NCBI RefSeq assembly: GCF_024055795.1 | Contig: NZ_JAMXMY010000015.1 | Span: 172,252-236,251 of the forward strand | Direction: 5' to 3' | DNA length: 64,000 bases | Origin: Actinoallomurus purpureus | Lineage (GTDB): Bacteria; Actinomycetota; Actinomycetes; Streptosporangiales; Streptosporangiaceae | Shown here: positions 16,711 through 26,102 of the stretch, piece by piece | How positions within the stretch are numbered: the stretch's first letter is position 1 | How the letters are laid out: every line of letters starts with the position of its first letter | Made by a program: the position numbers and the translations under genes | Notes under the pieces: model-generated | Seen by the model: only the letters and a program-made list of their open reading frames with translations | What the model was told of the DNA's origin: nothing | Databases searched by the model: none

Positions 16711-17068
16711 CTGCTCGCCGTCGTTCAACTGGAAGCAGCACCTGGACGACTCCACGATCGCTAAGTTCCAGCGTGAGCTCGGCCACATGGGCTACACGTT
16801 CCAGTTCATCACCCTGGCCGGCTTCCACTCGCTGAACTACTCGATGTTCCACCTCGCCAAGGGCTACGCCCAGGACGGCATGACGTCCTACGTGGAGCTG
16901 CAGGAGGCGGAGTTCGCCTCCGAGAGGGACGGCTACACCGCCACCAAGCACCAGCGCGAGGTCGGCACCGGTTACTTCGACCGGGTCAGCACGGCGATCG
17001 CGCCCGACTCCTCGACGGTGGCACTGAAGGGCTCCACCGAAGAGGAGCAGTTCGTCAGCGCCCACTGA
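16711..17068 (+). pseudogene. Duplicated 3' end of aceA
   Basis: These 358 bp match 9175-9532 base for base except for a few changes (a Leu-to-Arg change near the end and an altered last few codons). There is no start codon, catalytic Cys or N-terminal two thirds. A diverged terminator follows. Together with aceA it brackets the remnant-filled island. Confidence 0.95.
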
Positions 17069-17086
17069 GAACCGTCCCAGGTCGGC

Positions 17087-17119
17087 GCGGTGGCCCCCGG
17101 CGATGCCGGGGGCCATCGC
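17087..17119 (+). terminator. Terminator-like hairpin after the aceA fragment
   Basis: A 15-bp stem (17087-17101 with 17105-17119, one G-T pair) in the same position after the stop as the aceA terminator, but with many base changes. Confidence 0.65.
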
Positions 17120-17248
17120 ATGTTCTATTCCGGTCTTGTCGGCAAATAGGGGTACAGGCCACCTCTGGCCATAACGTCTGGACAATCCCCCGCACGTACG
17201 CCAGAGTCGCTGGGTCCAGTTGATCTTCTGCACAAGGAAACCCCCCAC

Positions 17249-18694
17249 ATGCGCAGAACATCCCGTTTGGTGGCCGTCGGTGCGGCTCTCGCCTCCGTGG
17301 CGGCCCTCGTTCCGTCCGCGTCCGCCGCGGTGCGGCCTCACTTCTCCCCCGGTGCCCCGGGCATCGGCGACCCGTACTTCCCGCTGGAGGGCAACGGCGG
17401 ATACGACGCCCTGCACTATGGGCTCAACCTCCAGTACAACCCCTCGACCAAGCGCCTCGACGGCGTCGTCACGCTGACCGCGCGTGCCACGCAGAACCTG
17501 TCGCGCTTCGACCTGGACCTGCAGCAGCTGACGGTCACGAAGGTCGCCGTCAACGGACACAAGGCCAAGTTCACCCGCAAGGGCCAGGAACTGGTCATCA
17601 CGCCGAAGAGCGGCATCAGGAAGAGCAAGCGCTTCACCGCCACGGTGACGTACGGCGGCGTGCCGCAGACTATCGTCGGCTCCCCCGTCGTGTTCGGCTC
17701 CCCGTACGGCTTCGTCCACACCGACGACGGGGCGTTCATGGGCGACGAGCCCAACGCCGCGTCGACGTGGTTCCCGAGCAACGACCACCCGGCCGACAAG
17801 GCCGCCTTCACCTTCAAGATGACGGTGCCCAAGGGGCTCAGCGTGGTCGCGAACGGGCGGCTGGTCTCGAAGCACACGAAGGGCGCCAAGAGCACTTTCG
17901 TCTGGGACGAGAAGGCCCCGATGGCGACCTACCTCGCCACCGCCGACGTCGGCAAGTGGGACTTCAAGAGCGGCAAGACGCCCGGCGGCATCCCGGAGAC
18001 CATCGCGGTCGACCCGAAGCTCAAGAACCGGGACCCGAACCACCCGGACCCGACCAAGTTCTTCTGGGACACCACGGCCGAGGCGACCGACCTGTGGGTC
18101 AAGCAGTACGGGAGGTTCCCCTTCGACTCGACCGGCGCGATCGCCGACCTCGCGACGTACAACGGGAAGACGATCGGCTTCTCCCTGGAGACGCAGACCC
18201 GGCCGCTGTACTCCGACGTGCGCAACACGACCTCCATCGCGCACGAGCTCGCGCACCAGTGGTTCGGCGACAGCGTCTCGGTCAAGACCTGGCAGAACAT
18301 CTGGCTGAACGAGAGCTTCGCGACCTTCTCGCACTTCTACTGGAACGAGAAGCACGGCGGCGCGACCCTGCACGACCAGGCCCGGGCCGTCTACAACAGC
18401 CACGCGGCGACCGACAGCTGGTGGAACGTCGTGATCGCCGATCCGAAGCGCGACACCATGTTCCACGACCGCGTCTACAGCGGCGGCGCCATGGTGCTGC
18501 AGTTCCTCCGGGAGAAGATCGGTGATGAGGCCTTCTTCAAGACGCTGCGCACCTGGGCGACCCAGCACCGGTACAGCAACGCCACCACCGAGCAGTTCAC
18601 CGCGCGCGCGCAGAAGATCTCCGGGCAGGACCTGAGCGGGTTCTTCAAGACCTGGCTCTGGTCCCCCGGCAGGCCGGCCCTGCCGCAGGGCTGA
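17249..18694 (+). CDS. Secreted M1-family zinc metallopeptidase
   Basis: This 481-aa aminopeptidase N-type enzyme has an N-terminal Sec signal peptide (RR at the start, hydrophobic core, cleavage after about ASA at 24-26). An N-terminal beta domain precedes the catalytic domain with HELAHQWFG (His332, His336) and the third zinc ligand Glu355 in NESFA, in the HEXXH-X18-E spacing. It lacks the long C-terminal ERAP-like domain, as short bacterial members do. It is probably extracellular, releasing N-terminal residues from peptides. The ATG at 17249 has AAGGAA upstream. Confidence 0.93.
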   Translation: MRRTSRLVAVGAALASVAALVPSASAAVRPHFSPGAPGIGDPYFPLEGNGGYDALHYGLNLQYNPSTKRLDGVVTLTARATQNLSRFDLDLQQLTVTKVAVNGHKAKFTRKGQELVITPKSGIRKSKRFTATVTYGGVPQTIVGSPVVFGSPYGFVHTDDGAFMGDEPNAASTWFPSNDHPADKAAFTFKMTVPKGLSVVANGRLVSKHTKGAKSTFVWDEKAPMATYLATADVGKWDFKSGKTPGGIPETIAVDPKLKNRDPNHPDPTKFFWDTTAEATDLWVKQYGRFPFDSTGAIADLATYNGKTIGFSLETQTRPLYSDVRNTTSIAHELAHQWFGDSVSVKTWQNIWLNESFATFSHFYWNEKHGGATLHDQARAVYNSHAATDSWWNVVIADPKRDTMFHDRVYSGGAMVLQFLREKIGDEAFFKTLRTWATQHRYSNATTEQFTARAQKISGQDLSGFFKTWLWSPGRPALPQG

Positions 18695-18735
18695 CCCGCC
18701 CCGGCCGGGAACCGTCCCCGGCCGCCGGCCCGTGC

Positions 18736-18768
18736 ACCGCCCCCCGACGCGTGACGTCGGGGGGCGGT
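18736..18768 (+). terminator. Intrinsic terminator after the M1 peptidase
   Basis: A perfect 13-bp stem, ACCGCCCCCCGAC with GTCGGGGGGCGGT, and a 7-base loop, 41 bp after the stop codon. Confidence 0.8.
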
Positions 18769-18947
18769 CGCTCGTTCCGGGCCCTCCCCGGCCGGGCGGA
18801 CCGGACGGCATGGAACGGGACTCGGCGGGCGGACGCGCGGGCCCGTTGACGACGTACGCGTCGGCCTGGCGCGGTTCGAGGACCGGCTCCACGTGGGTAG
18901 CTCCCAGAAATGAACGAGTTACTCACCGTGAAACAAGGAGCAGTGCC

Positions 18948-19896
18948 ATGAGCGAGCACGTGCTGGAGCCTGCCGCACAGGAGATCGCGGACGCCACGTC
19001 CAAGCCGCCGTTCCTGTACGAGCGGGGCGTGGAGGGAGCCCGTAAGGTCCTCGACGACATCCAGGCCGCACCGATCGACAAGCCCGACGTCGACGAAAAA
19101 TGGATCACCGTTCCGGCGGAGGTCGGCGACGTGCGGGTCCGGATCGTCAAGCCGCCCGGGGCGGCCGGTCCGCTGCCAGCCGTCCTGTACGTCCACGGCG
19201 GCGGGTGGATCCTCGGCAACGCCGGCACCCATGACCGCCTGGTCCGTGAACTCGCCGTCGGCGCCGACGCCGCCATCGTCTTCGTCGAGTACGACCGCTC
19301 GCCGGAGGCGAAGTACCCGGTGGCGCGAGCAGGCCTACGCCACCGCGCAGTGGATCACCCGGAACGGCGCCGATGAGGGTCTCGACGCCTCTCGCCTCGC
19401 CGTCGCCGGCGACTCGGTCGGCGGCAACATGGCCACCGTGCTGACCATCCTCGCCAAGCGGCGTGGTGACGTGACGTTCGTGCACCAGTCGCTGTACTAC
19501 CCGGTGACCGACGCCGCGCAGGACACCGGCAGCTACCGGGAGTTCGCGGGCGGCCCCTACCTGACCGCGGGCGCCATGGCCTGGTTCTGGAACGCCTACA
19601 CCACCGATCCCGCTCAGCGCGCGGAGATCACCGCTTCACCGCTCCGCGCCGAACCGCAGGATCTCGCCGGCCTGCCGCCCGCCCTGGTGATCGTCGACGA
19701 GAGCGACGTGCTGCGCGACGAGGGCGAGGCCTACGCGCGCCGGCTCACCCAGGCGGGGGTCCCGACCACGAGCGTGCGCTACAACGGCATCATCCACGAC
19801 TTCATGATGCTCAACCCGGTCCGTACGACCAACGCGGCGACCGCCGCCATCGAGCAGGCCATCCGCACCTTCCGCAACGTCCTGGGAACCGGCTGA
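18948..19896 (+). pseudogene. Alpha/beta hydrolase (HSL-like esterase) broken by a frameshift
   Basis: The ATG at 18948 follows AAGGAG. The first frame gives the oxyanion motif HGGGWILGN and runs to EAKYPVA. The second frame resumes with EQAYATAQWI and carries the nucleophile elbow GDSVGG, the acid in VDESDVL and the His in IIHDF. At about 19322 the reading GTGGCGCGAGCAG appears to have lost two bases compared with an expected VAIEQ. All catalytic residues are present across the two frames, so this is either a recent mutation or a sequencing error. Confidence 0.85.
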
Positions 19897-20152
19897 GGCC
19901 GGTCCGCTCCCGATCGGCCCGCGGAGGGCTCGCGCGCGGCCATGGCGCGGGCGCCGGATCGGCCGTAATCCACCGGCCGATCGGCCGCCCGCGCCGTACG
20001 GTGTGAGACCGGCTGCGGGAGGCTGCCGACCGCCTGCGCCCGGCGCCCGGGGCCGTTCGCGCGCATCCACGGCGGTCACGGTCGGTGAGGAAGAGGTCGC
20101 CTTGTGGGAGTCCCGGCGCGAGGGTCGGCGCACGGGCGACCCCCTCCCTTCA

Positions 20153-20341
20153 CGCTCCGCTCCGGTACGCCTGGGTCGCGGCGTACGCGTTCCGGCGCTA
20201 CAGCACCTACCGGATGGCGGCCTTGTCCGCGACGTTCACCAACGGGTTCTCCCTGCCCGAGGTCATGTTCCTGTACGGAACGGCGGGAGTGCCCTTCACG
20301 ATCGCCGACCTGACCTTCGGCACCGCCGAACGCCTCGGCGA
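20153..20341 (+). pseudogene. Chimeric remnant of ABC-2-type transporter permeases
   Basis: LRYAWVAAYAFRRYSTYRMA and ALSATFTN look like the N-terminus of one ABC-2 permease. They are joined directly to GFSLPEVMFLYGTAGVPFTI and ADLTFGTAERLGEL, which look like the same region of a second permease. In intact systems two permease genes stand side by side, so a deletion probably fused them. The sequence on either side (19897-20152 and 20342-20694) shows no further recognisable gene. Confidence 0.5.
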
Positions 20342-20694
20342 GCTCCGCCCGGCACAGGCGGCTCTAGTTGTGATTTACCGCCTTTCGCGCCGCCAACTCC
20401 AGCACTATGGACGCACTGGAAATATGCCTTCTTGTGGCCACGGCCGGTTCGGATGGCCGCCCAGAACGTGATGACGCCGGACACGGCGCATATCCACGAG
20501 CCACCCACCTATGCCACTTCAGTCCGAACGGGCACGGATAAAATATCAGTCAACGACAGTCAAGGATCAGAAATTGCCGACCCCTCGAAGCGGCGTGATA
20601 GCCTGCGCGATGTTTCTCTATCCGATGTCGGCGGTGCCGTGAGGACAATTCATCACCGACAAGAGAAATGTCCATTCTGCTCGGGGGGAGCCTC

Positions 20695-21639
20695 ATGGGT
20701 TCATTCGCTAGAACAGCTGGCGGCATAGCGGCTGCCACGCTGATGGGGGCAGCCGTGGCGACGGCATCGCCGCCCTCGGCCGATGCACAGCAGGTCGTCA
20801 CGGTGCCGTGCATCGGACCTTCAGGCGGGGCGGCCGGTCTGGTCACGGCGATTCAGAACGCCAACACGGCCGGCCACGGCACGATCAATCTGGCCGCTAA
20901 CTGCAATTATGACTTCACCGCCCCAACGGACACAACGGGGACACGCGGCGGGGACGCGCTGCCGATCATCAGGGGGGACATCACCATCCTCGGAGGGCCA
21001 TCCACGCACATTCGGCGCACCGGGGGTCCGGCGTTCCGCCTGTTCGAGGTGGCCGCCGGCGCCCGACTCCTAATCCGCGGAATCTTCATCGAGGGTGGTG
21101 ACTCCGGGACCAATACCGGGGGTGCCATCCTCAGCGCGCGCGGCACCGTCGTCCTGAAATTCGTCACCGTCAGATACAACACGGCGGACAACGGCGCTGG
21201 TCTCAGCAACGACAGCGGCACGATGGTGCTTTATTACACCGTGGTCACCAGCAATACGACCAGGCATCTCAGCGGTGCCGGCGGCGGCGGCGCCGGTATC
21301 TACAGCGACGGACGGCTCGACGTGAAGTTCAGCGTGGTCAGCCTCAACACCGCCAACACCAGCGGTGGCGGCGTCTACGCCGAGCAGGGCGGAACCGCCA
21401 CCTTCTACCGGACGACTCTCAGCGGAAACGTCGCCAGGTTCAACGGGGGCGGGCTGCTGGACGGCCCGGGTGGGCGAGCCACGCTGGTGCTCACGCTCGT
21501 CGAGCACAACAGCGCCGGCAATGGTGGCGGAATCTTCCGCACCCCCGCCTCCGGCCCGGTGATCCTGTTCAACAGTGTGGTGGCCGCCAACAACCCCAAC
21601 AACTGCAGGCCCGTCGGCAGCATTGCGGGCTGCTCCTGA
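20695..21639 (+). CDS. Secreted right-handed parallel beta-helix protein
   Basis: This 314-aa protein has a Sec signal peptide (hydrophobic core about 8-26, cleavage near ADA). It then has repeated beta-helix coils with GG, N and T at turns (for example NTGGAILSARGTVV, GGGAGIYSDGRLDV, SGGGVYAEQGGTA, NGGGIFRTPASGP). Two Cys near the C-terminus may form a disulphide. Such folds occur in polysaccharide lyases and surface adhesins; no catalytic residues can be assigned. The ATG at 20695 has GGGGGGAG upstream and is preferred to 20668. It lies at the border of the polysaccharide cluster, so a role on the polymer is possible but unproven. Confidence 0.8.
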   Translation: MGSFARTAGGIAAATLMGAAVATASPPSADAQQVVTVPCIGPSGGAAGLVTAIQNANTAGHGTINLAANCNYDFTAPTDTTGTRGGDALPIIRGDITILGGPSTHIRRTGGPAFRLFEVAAGARLLIRGIFIEGGDSGTNTGGAILSARGTVVLKFVTVRYNTADNGAGLSNDSGTMVLYYTVVTSNTTRHLSGAGGGGAGIYSDGRLDVKFSVVSLNTANTSGGGVYAEQGGTATFYRTTLSGNVARFNGGGLLDGPGGRATLVLTLVEHNSAGNGGGIFRTPASGPVILFNSVVAANNPNNCRPVGSIAGCS

Positions 21640-21685
21640 CACGAGCGCTCGACCGTCTTCCGCAGCGGTGACAGCACACGGCAAT

Positions 21686-21736
21686 CGGACGGCATGGGGT
21701 GGCGGGAACGGACTTCCCGCCACCCCATGCCGTCCG
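21686..21736 (+). terminator. Perfect 23-bp hairpin after the beta-helix gene
   Basis: Positions 21686-21708 pair without mismatch with 21714-21736 around a 5-base loop, 47 bp after the stop. The stem is unusually long for an actinobacterial terminator. No T-run follows. Confidence 0.75.
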
Positions 21737-21788
21737 CGGGAGGGCAACACAGTCCGCAGCGACGATCACGGAGCCCGGGAGGCACGGC

Positions 21789-22820
21789 ATGCCGGAAGGC
21801 GGCAGGATGACATACCTGGTGACGGGCGGGGCCGGGTTCATCGGATCTCACCTCATCGATGCGCTGCTGGCCCGCGGCGACTCGGTCATCGTCCTCGACA
21901 ACCTGGCGACGGGGGATCCCGCCAATCTGGACGAGGCCGGCAAACACCCGGGCTTCCGTTTCGTCCACGGCTCGGTACTCGACGACCTGATGGTCGACGA
22001 ACTCACGCACCAGTGCGATGCCGTGATCCACCTGGCGGCGGCCGTCGGCGTCCGGTTGGTGGTCGAGCAACCCTTGAGGTCGTTGATCACCAATATCCGC
22101 GGTTCGCAGATCGTGATCGAGGCGGCGCATCGGTACCGCCGCAAGGTATTGGTGGCCAGCACCTCGGATGTTTACGGAAAGAATTCTCTGGGGCCGCTGC
22201 GGGAGACCGCGGACCGGATCCTCGGTCCTCCATCGATCGTGCGCTGGGCGTACAGCACGGCCAAGGCCGTGGACGAGATCCTCGCCAATTGCTATCACCG
22301 AGAGCGTGACCTGGCGACGATCATCGTCCGGCTGTTCAACACGGTCGGCCCCCGGCAGAGCCCGGCGTACGGCATGGTCGTTCCGCGGTTGGTCCGTCAG
22401 GCGATCCGCGACGAGCCACTGACCGTCTTCGGAGACGGTCGCCAGACACGCTGCTTCACGCACGTCACCGATATCGTGGACGCACTGCTCCGGCTCCTGG
22501 ACGAACCCGCTGCGATCGGCCAGACCTTCAACGTCGGCTCGTCTCACGAGATCAGTATCCGGGAGCTCGCCGAAAAGATCATCGCACGCGCCGGAAGCGG
22601 GTCGCGGATCCAACTGATCCCGTACGACCAGGCGTACGAGTCGGGGTTCGAGGACATGCAGCGGAAGGTCCCCGACACGACCAAGCTGCGGCTCCTGACC
22701 GGTTGGATGCCACGGCGCCCGCTCGATGACGTCCTCTCCGACGCCATCGAGCACGCGAAACGCGATCTGGCGGCATGCCGCCGCCTGGCACCGCCACGCG
22801 CGACCGCGATCCGGTCCTGA
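21789..22820 (+). CDS. NAD-dependent epimerase/dehydratase (extended SDR)
   Basis: This 343-aa sugar-nucleotide-modifying enzyme has the Rossmann motif TGGAGFIGSHL, the NAD ribose-binding LDNLATGD and the catalytic YSTAK with upstream STSDVYG. A substrate region follows with FGDGRQTRCFTHVTDIVDAL. It resembles UDP-glucose 4-epimerase or UDP-glucuronate decarboxylase relatives; the substrate cannot be decided. Two starts are possible: ATG 21789 (GGGAGG upstream) and ATG 21807 (GGAAGG upstream). It is convergent with the flippase at 22862. Confidence 0.85.
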   Translation: MPEGGRMTYLVTGGAGFIGSHLIDALLARGDSVIVLDNLATGDPANLDEAGKHPGFRFVHGSVLDDLMVDELTHQCDAVIHLAAAVGVRLVVEQPLRSLITNIRGSQIVIEAAHRYRRKVLVASTSDVYGKNSLGPLRETADRILGPPSIVRWAYSTAKAVDEILANCYHRERDLATIIVRLFNTVGPRQSPAYGMVVPRLVRQAIRDEPLTVFGDGRQTRCFTHVTDIVDALLRLLDEPAAIGQTFNVGSSHEISIRELAEKIIARAGSGSRIQLIPYDQAYESGFEDMQRKVPDTTKLRLLTGWMPRRPLDDVLSDAIEHAKRDLAACRRLAPPRATAIRS

Positions 22821-22861
22821 TCGCGGCGGACGCACCTTCACGTCAGCGGTCTGCCACCGCC

Positions 22862-24157
22862 TCAGCCGACCTTTGAGGGCTCGGAGTGGCATGCCGTCCC
22901 CCACAGGTAGCGAATGTCGGAATGTCGTGGAATCAGGTGACGCAGCGGAATTCGCGTGACGCGCAGAAACCAGAGGATCTGCAGGACCGCGAGCACGCCG
23001 TAACCGGTGCTGGAGGCGAGCGCGGAGCCGACGGTGCCGCACGATGGGATCAGGGCGAGGTTCAGACCGAGGTTGATGGTGAGGGCCACGACCGCCGTCG
23101 CGGAATTCAGGAGCGGGCGGTCCAGCCGAAGCAGAAAGGCACCGACCGGTCTGCTGGCCCCGATCAGCCACAGGCCCGGTGCCAGACCGAAAAGCGGGCC
23201 GACGCTCCCCGTGAACGCCGGCCCGTAGACCGCTGGAACGACGAACGGCGCGGTGACGCACAGGAGCGCGACAGAGCCGGTTGCGGCGAGCGCGGCGATC
23301 CTCGTGGCCTCGGCCGTGAACCCGGCGGCGGCCCTCTCGTCGTACTCCAGTTGCCGGGGCATGGCGAGGTTCGCGACGATGTCAGGAGGGACCCGGCCCA
23401 GCTCCATCAGCGTTACCGCCGCCGCGTAGAGCCCCACCTCGGCAGTCGTCGTCATCGCGCCCAGGATCAGGATGTCGGCGCGCAGCAGCAGGAACATCGA
23501 GACGAGACCGGTGTGATAGCGCAACCCCAGACGGAGCGCCCGGCGCGCCACACCGACATCGCAGTGCCGCAGCCTCGGGCGAGCGGCGGGCAGGAGAACC
23601 GCCAGCGGCAACGCGGCGGACATGGTCCACAGCGCGACGACGCACCAGAGGGACAGCCTTCCCATGGTGGCGAGGCCGACCAGCAACGGGCAGTGCACGC
23701 CCACGCTGAGCAGTCCACTCCAGTTGTTGACGTCGATGCGCGCCTTCAGGACCATCAGGCGAGCGAGCAGCTTCTCGGTCATGGCGAAGGGAATCCAGGC
23801 CAGCGCCAGGGCCAGCAAGCCGTGATCCGTCACCGGTACGACACCGGGCCCCAGATTCACGACCACGATGCCGGCGGCGACCGCACAGGCACATCCGAGT
23901 GCCATGCCGAACAGCAGGCAGTTGGCGGTGATGACAGCGCTGTCGCCAACTCGCGACCACAGCGCGACGTGCGACTCCTCGACCGACAGATGACCAAGGT
24001 GCAACGCGACCGTCGCGACGGTTATCAGCACCGCATAGGTACCACGCCCCTCGGGCCCCAGCGACCGATTCACGACCACGCTCATGAGTGCGCCGAGAAG
24101 GAATCTGGCGGCATAGATGCCGAGGGTTCGGGCGGCCTGCCGAGCCTCTCGGTTCAC
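22862..24157 (-). CDS. Polysaccharide flippase-like (MATE/MOP superfamily) membrane protein
   Basis: About 431 aa with 12 to 14 membrane helices and the N-terminal motif LGALMSVVVNRSLGPEGRGTY typical of Wzx-type exporters, split here for clarity as LMSVVVNRSLG and PEGRGTY. It would move lipid-linked repeat units across the membrane. It is a distant relative of the flippase at 32672, so the cluster holds two exporters. The frame extends to 24253 inside asnB; GTG 24157, just after the asnB stop, is the more natural start. It is probably co-transcribed with asnB. Confidence 0.8.
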   Translation of the reverse strand: MNREARQAARTLGIYAARFLLGALMSVVVNRSLGPEGRGTYAVLITVATVALHLGHLSVEESHVALWSRVGDSAVITANCLLFGMALGCACAVAAGIVVVNLGPGVVPVTDHGLLALALAWIPFAMTEKLLARLMVLKARIDVNNWSGLLSVGVHCPLLVGLATMGRLSLWCVVALWTMSAALPLAVLLPAARPRLRHCDVGVARRALRLGLRYHTGLVSMFLLLRADILILGAMTTTAEVGLYAAAVTLMELGRVPPDIVANLAMPRQLEYDERAAAGFTAEATRIAALAATGSVALLCVTAPFVVPAVYGPAFTGSVGPLFGLAPGLWLIGASRPVGAFLLRLDRPLLNSATAVVALTINLGLNLALIPSCGTVGSALASSTGYGVLAVLQILWFLRVTRIPLRHLIPRHSDIRYLWGTACHSEPSKVG

Positions 24158-24194
24158 CGCGCCGGCCCAGGGACCGTGAAGGCAGCCGATCGAT

Positions 24195-26102
24195 TCACTG
24201 CCGGCATCCCGAAGCCGGGGTCGTCCCGGGCGGCGGTGGATCGAGGAAGACACGGCACCACAGTTCGAACTGGATGAGCGCCCAGATCCGGTTGGCGTGG
24301 TCTTGTCCGTTCTCGTGACGTCGCAGCAACTCCCTCACCGCCTCGGGCCGGAACAGCCCTCGCGATCTCGCCGTGTCGTCCGTCAACACGTCCCACGAGA
24401 GTCCCGACAGTTCGGTGCGGAGCCACCGCGCGAGTGGCACGCCGAACCCCATCTTCGGCCGGGTCACGAGCGCGGGTGGCAGCCATTCCGCGACCGCCTT
24501 CTTCAACAGGTATTTCGTCGTGCCCGAACGGACCTTCAGCCGGGCCGGCAGCCCGGCGGCCCACTCCATCAGGTCCTGGTCGAGGAACGGGGAACGCGCC
24601 TCCAGGGAGTTGGCCATCGTGGCGATGTCCACCTTTACCAGGAGATCGCCGGGAAGATACGTGTTGACGTCGACGTCCATGACACGGCAGACGTCGGAGT
24701 CGGCACGGGAGGCGGCGAACGCGTCGTCGAACAGATCGTAGCTGTCCACCTCCGCCAGCTGCGTACGCAGCGCGTCAGAATACAGAGCCGCCTTCTGCTC
24801 GGGAGTGAAGTAGGACATCAGCCGTGCATAGCGCCGCGGCGTCGGGTGACCCAGCAGTTCCACCACCCGGCCCGCCCTTTGAAGCGCCGAGTGCGGGGCA
24901 CAACGGGCCGAGAGTGAAGAGCCGACCCGGTCGAGCCGACCTCTCAGGAACGAGAACGCGGGAATCCGGCCGGCGTGCGACATGAGCAGATAGCGCCGGT
25001 AACCGCCGAACAGCTCATCGCCGCCGTCTCCGTTGAGGATCACCGTCACCTGCTCGCTGCTCATCTGGGCGACATAGAAGGTGGGTATCGCCGAAGAGTC
25101 CGCGAACGGCTCGTCATAGTGCCAGGACAGCGTCGGCAGCACGTCGAGCGCCGATGGAGTGACGACCATCTCGTGGTGGTCGGTGGCGTAACGCCGGGCC
25201 AGCATGCGCGCGTAATGGCGTTCGTCGAAGTCGTCCTCGTCGAAACCGATGCTGAATGTCTTGATGCGCTCCCCGGTCTGCCGGGCCATCGCGGCGACGA
25301 CCGCCGACGAGTCGAGCCCACCGGACAGGAAGGCCCCCAGCGGCCGCTCACTCACCATACGGACGCGCGTCGCCTCGAGCAGATGATCGCGCAGCTGTTC
25401 GGCGGCCTGCTCTTCGGACGTGATCTCGCGCGGCGTGCAGTCGAGGCGCCAGTAACGACTCGTCACGGCGACGCCGTCCTGCCAGGAGAGCAGGTGGCCC
25501 GGCGGCAGTTTGTGAATCCCGCGGAGAATGGACCAAGGGGCGGGTACGTACTGATAAGTAAGATAATGGTGCAGCGCCACCAGGTCGACCTCATGGCGCA
25601 CCCCAGCATCCTGCATGAGCGCCTTGAGTTCCGAGCCGAACCACAGTGTCTCACCGTCGGAACGCCAGAAAAGCGGCTTCTTGCCCACCCGGTCGCGGGC
25701 AAGGAGAAGCCGCTGCCTGGTCTGGTCCCAGATGGCGAACGCGAACATTCCACGAAGCCGGTGGACCAGCTCATCACCGTATTCCTCATACAAGTGCACA
25801 AGACACTCGCTATCGCCGTTCGTGGCGAAGCGGTGACCACGGCCATGCAATTCACTACGCAATGCGGTAAAATTGTAGATTTCGCCGTTGAAGACCGCGA
25901 CCACGGTACGGTCCTCGTTGTAAACCGGCTGGTCACCACCGGCCACGTCGATGATAGCGAGCCGCCGCATGCCGAGCGTGGCGCGCTCGGAATCATGGAA
26001 GCCCATGCCATCCGGCCCCCGGTGAGCGAGCACATTGCACATACGGCGGAGAAGGCCGGAATCCGGATGGCCCATCGACACGATTCCCACTATCCCGCAC
26101 AT
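24195..26102 (-). CDS. asnB: Asparagine synthase (glutamine-hydrolysing)
   Basis: This 635-aa two-domain enzyme begins MCGIVGIVS, so the N-terminal glutaminase nucleophile Cys2 is present, followed by HRGPDG and NGEIYNF. The synthetase domain has the PP-loop SGGLDSSAVVA and NGDGGDELFGGYRRY. The start at 26102 is fixed by the need for Cys2, although the frame runs further upstream. asnB homologues occur in many polysaccharide clusters, where they may amidate an uronic acid instead of making asparagine. The nearby UDP-sugar dehydrogenase at 54988 would supply such a residue, but this is inference. Confidence 0.93.
   Translation of the reverse strand: MCGIVGIVSMGHPDSGLLRRMCNVLAHRGPDGMGFHDSERATLGMRRLAIIDVAGGDQPVYNEDRTVVAVFNGEIYNFTALRSELHGRGHRFATNGDSECLVHLYEEYGDELVHRLRGMFAFAIWDQTRQRLLLARDRVGKKPLFWRSDGETLWFGSELKALMQDAGVRHEVDLVALHHYLTYQYVPAPWSILRGIHKLPPGHLLSWQDGVAVTSRYWRLDCTPREITSEEQAAEQLRDHLLEATRVRMVSERPLGAFLSGGLDSSAVVAAMARQTGERIKTFSIGFDEDDFDERHYARMLARRYATDHHEMVVTPSALDVLPTLSWHYDEPFADSSAIPTFYVAQMSSEQVTVILNGDGGDELFGGYRRYLLMSHAGRIPAFSFLRGRLDRVGSSLSARCAPHSALQRAGRVVELLGHPTPRRYARLMSYFTPEQKAALYSDALRTQLAEVDSYDLFDDAFAASRADSDVCRVMDVDVNTYLPGDLLVKVDIATMANSLEARSPFLDQDLMEWAAGLPARLKVRSGTTKYLLKKAVAEWLPPALVTRPKMGFGVPLARWLRTELSGLSWDVLTDDTARSRGLFRPEAVRELLRRHENGQDHANRIWALIQFELWCRVFLDPPPPGTTPASGCRQ

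Noticed and set aside
16559..18892. 777-codon open frame on the minus strand
   Set aside because: It is the antisense shadow of the M1 peptidase and aceA fragment; composition is Arg/Gly/Val-rich with no domain, and the plus-strand genes have clear motifs. Only its last few codons touch the IS66 remnant.
19958..19981. ATCGGCCG / CGGCCGAT inverted repeat after the broken esterase
   Set aside because: The 8-bp arms are within chance expectation for this GC content and no T-run follows.
22886..24277. 463-codon plus-strand frame opposite the flippase
   Set aside because: Gln/Arg/Asp-rich shadow of a membrane protein gene.
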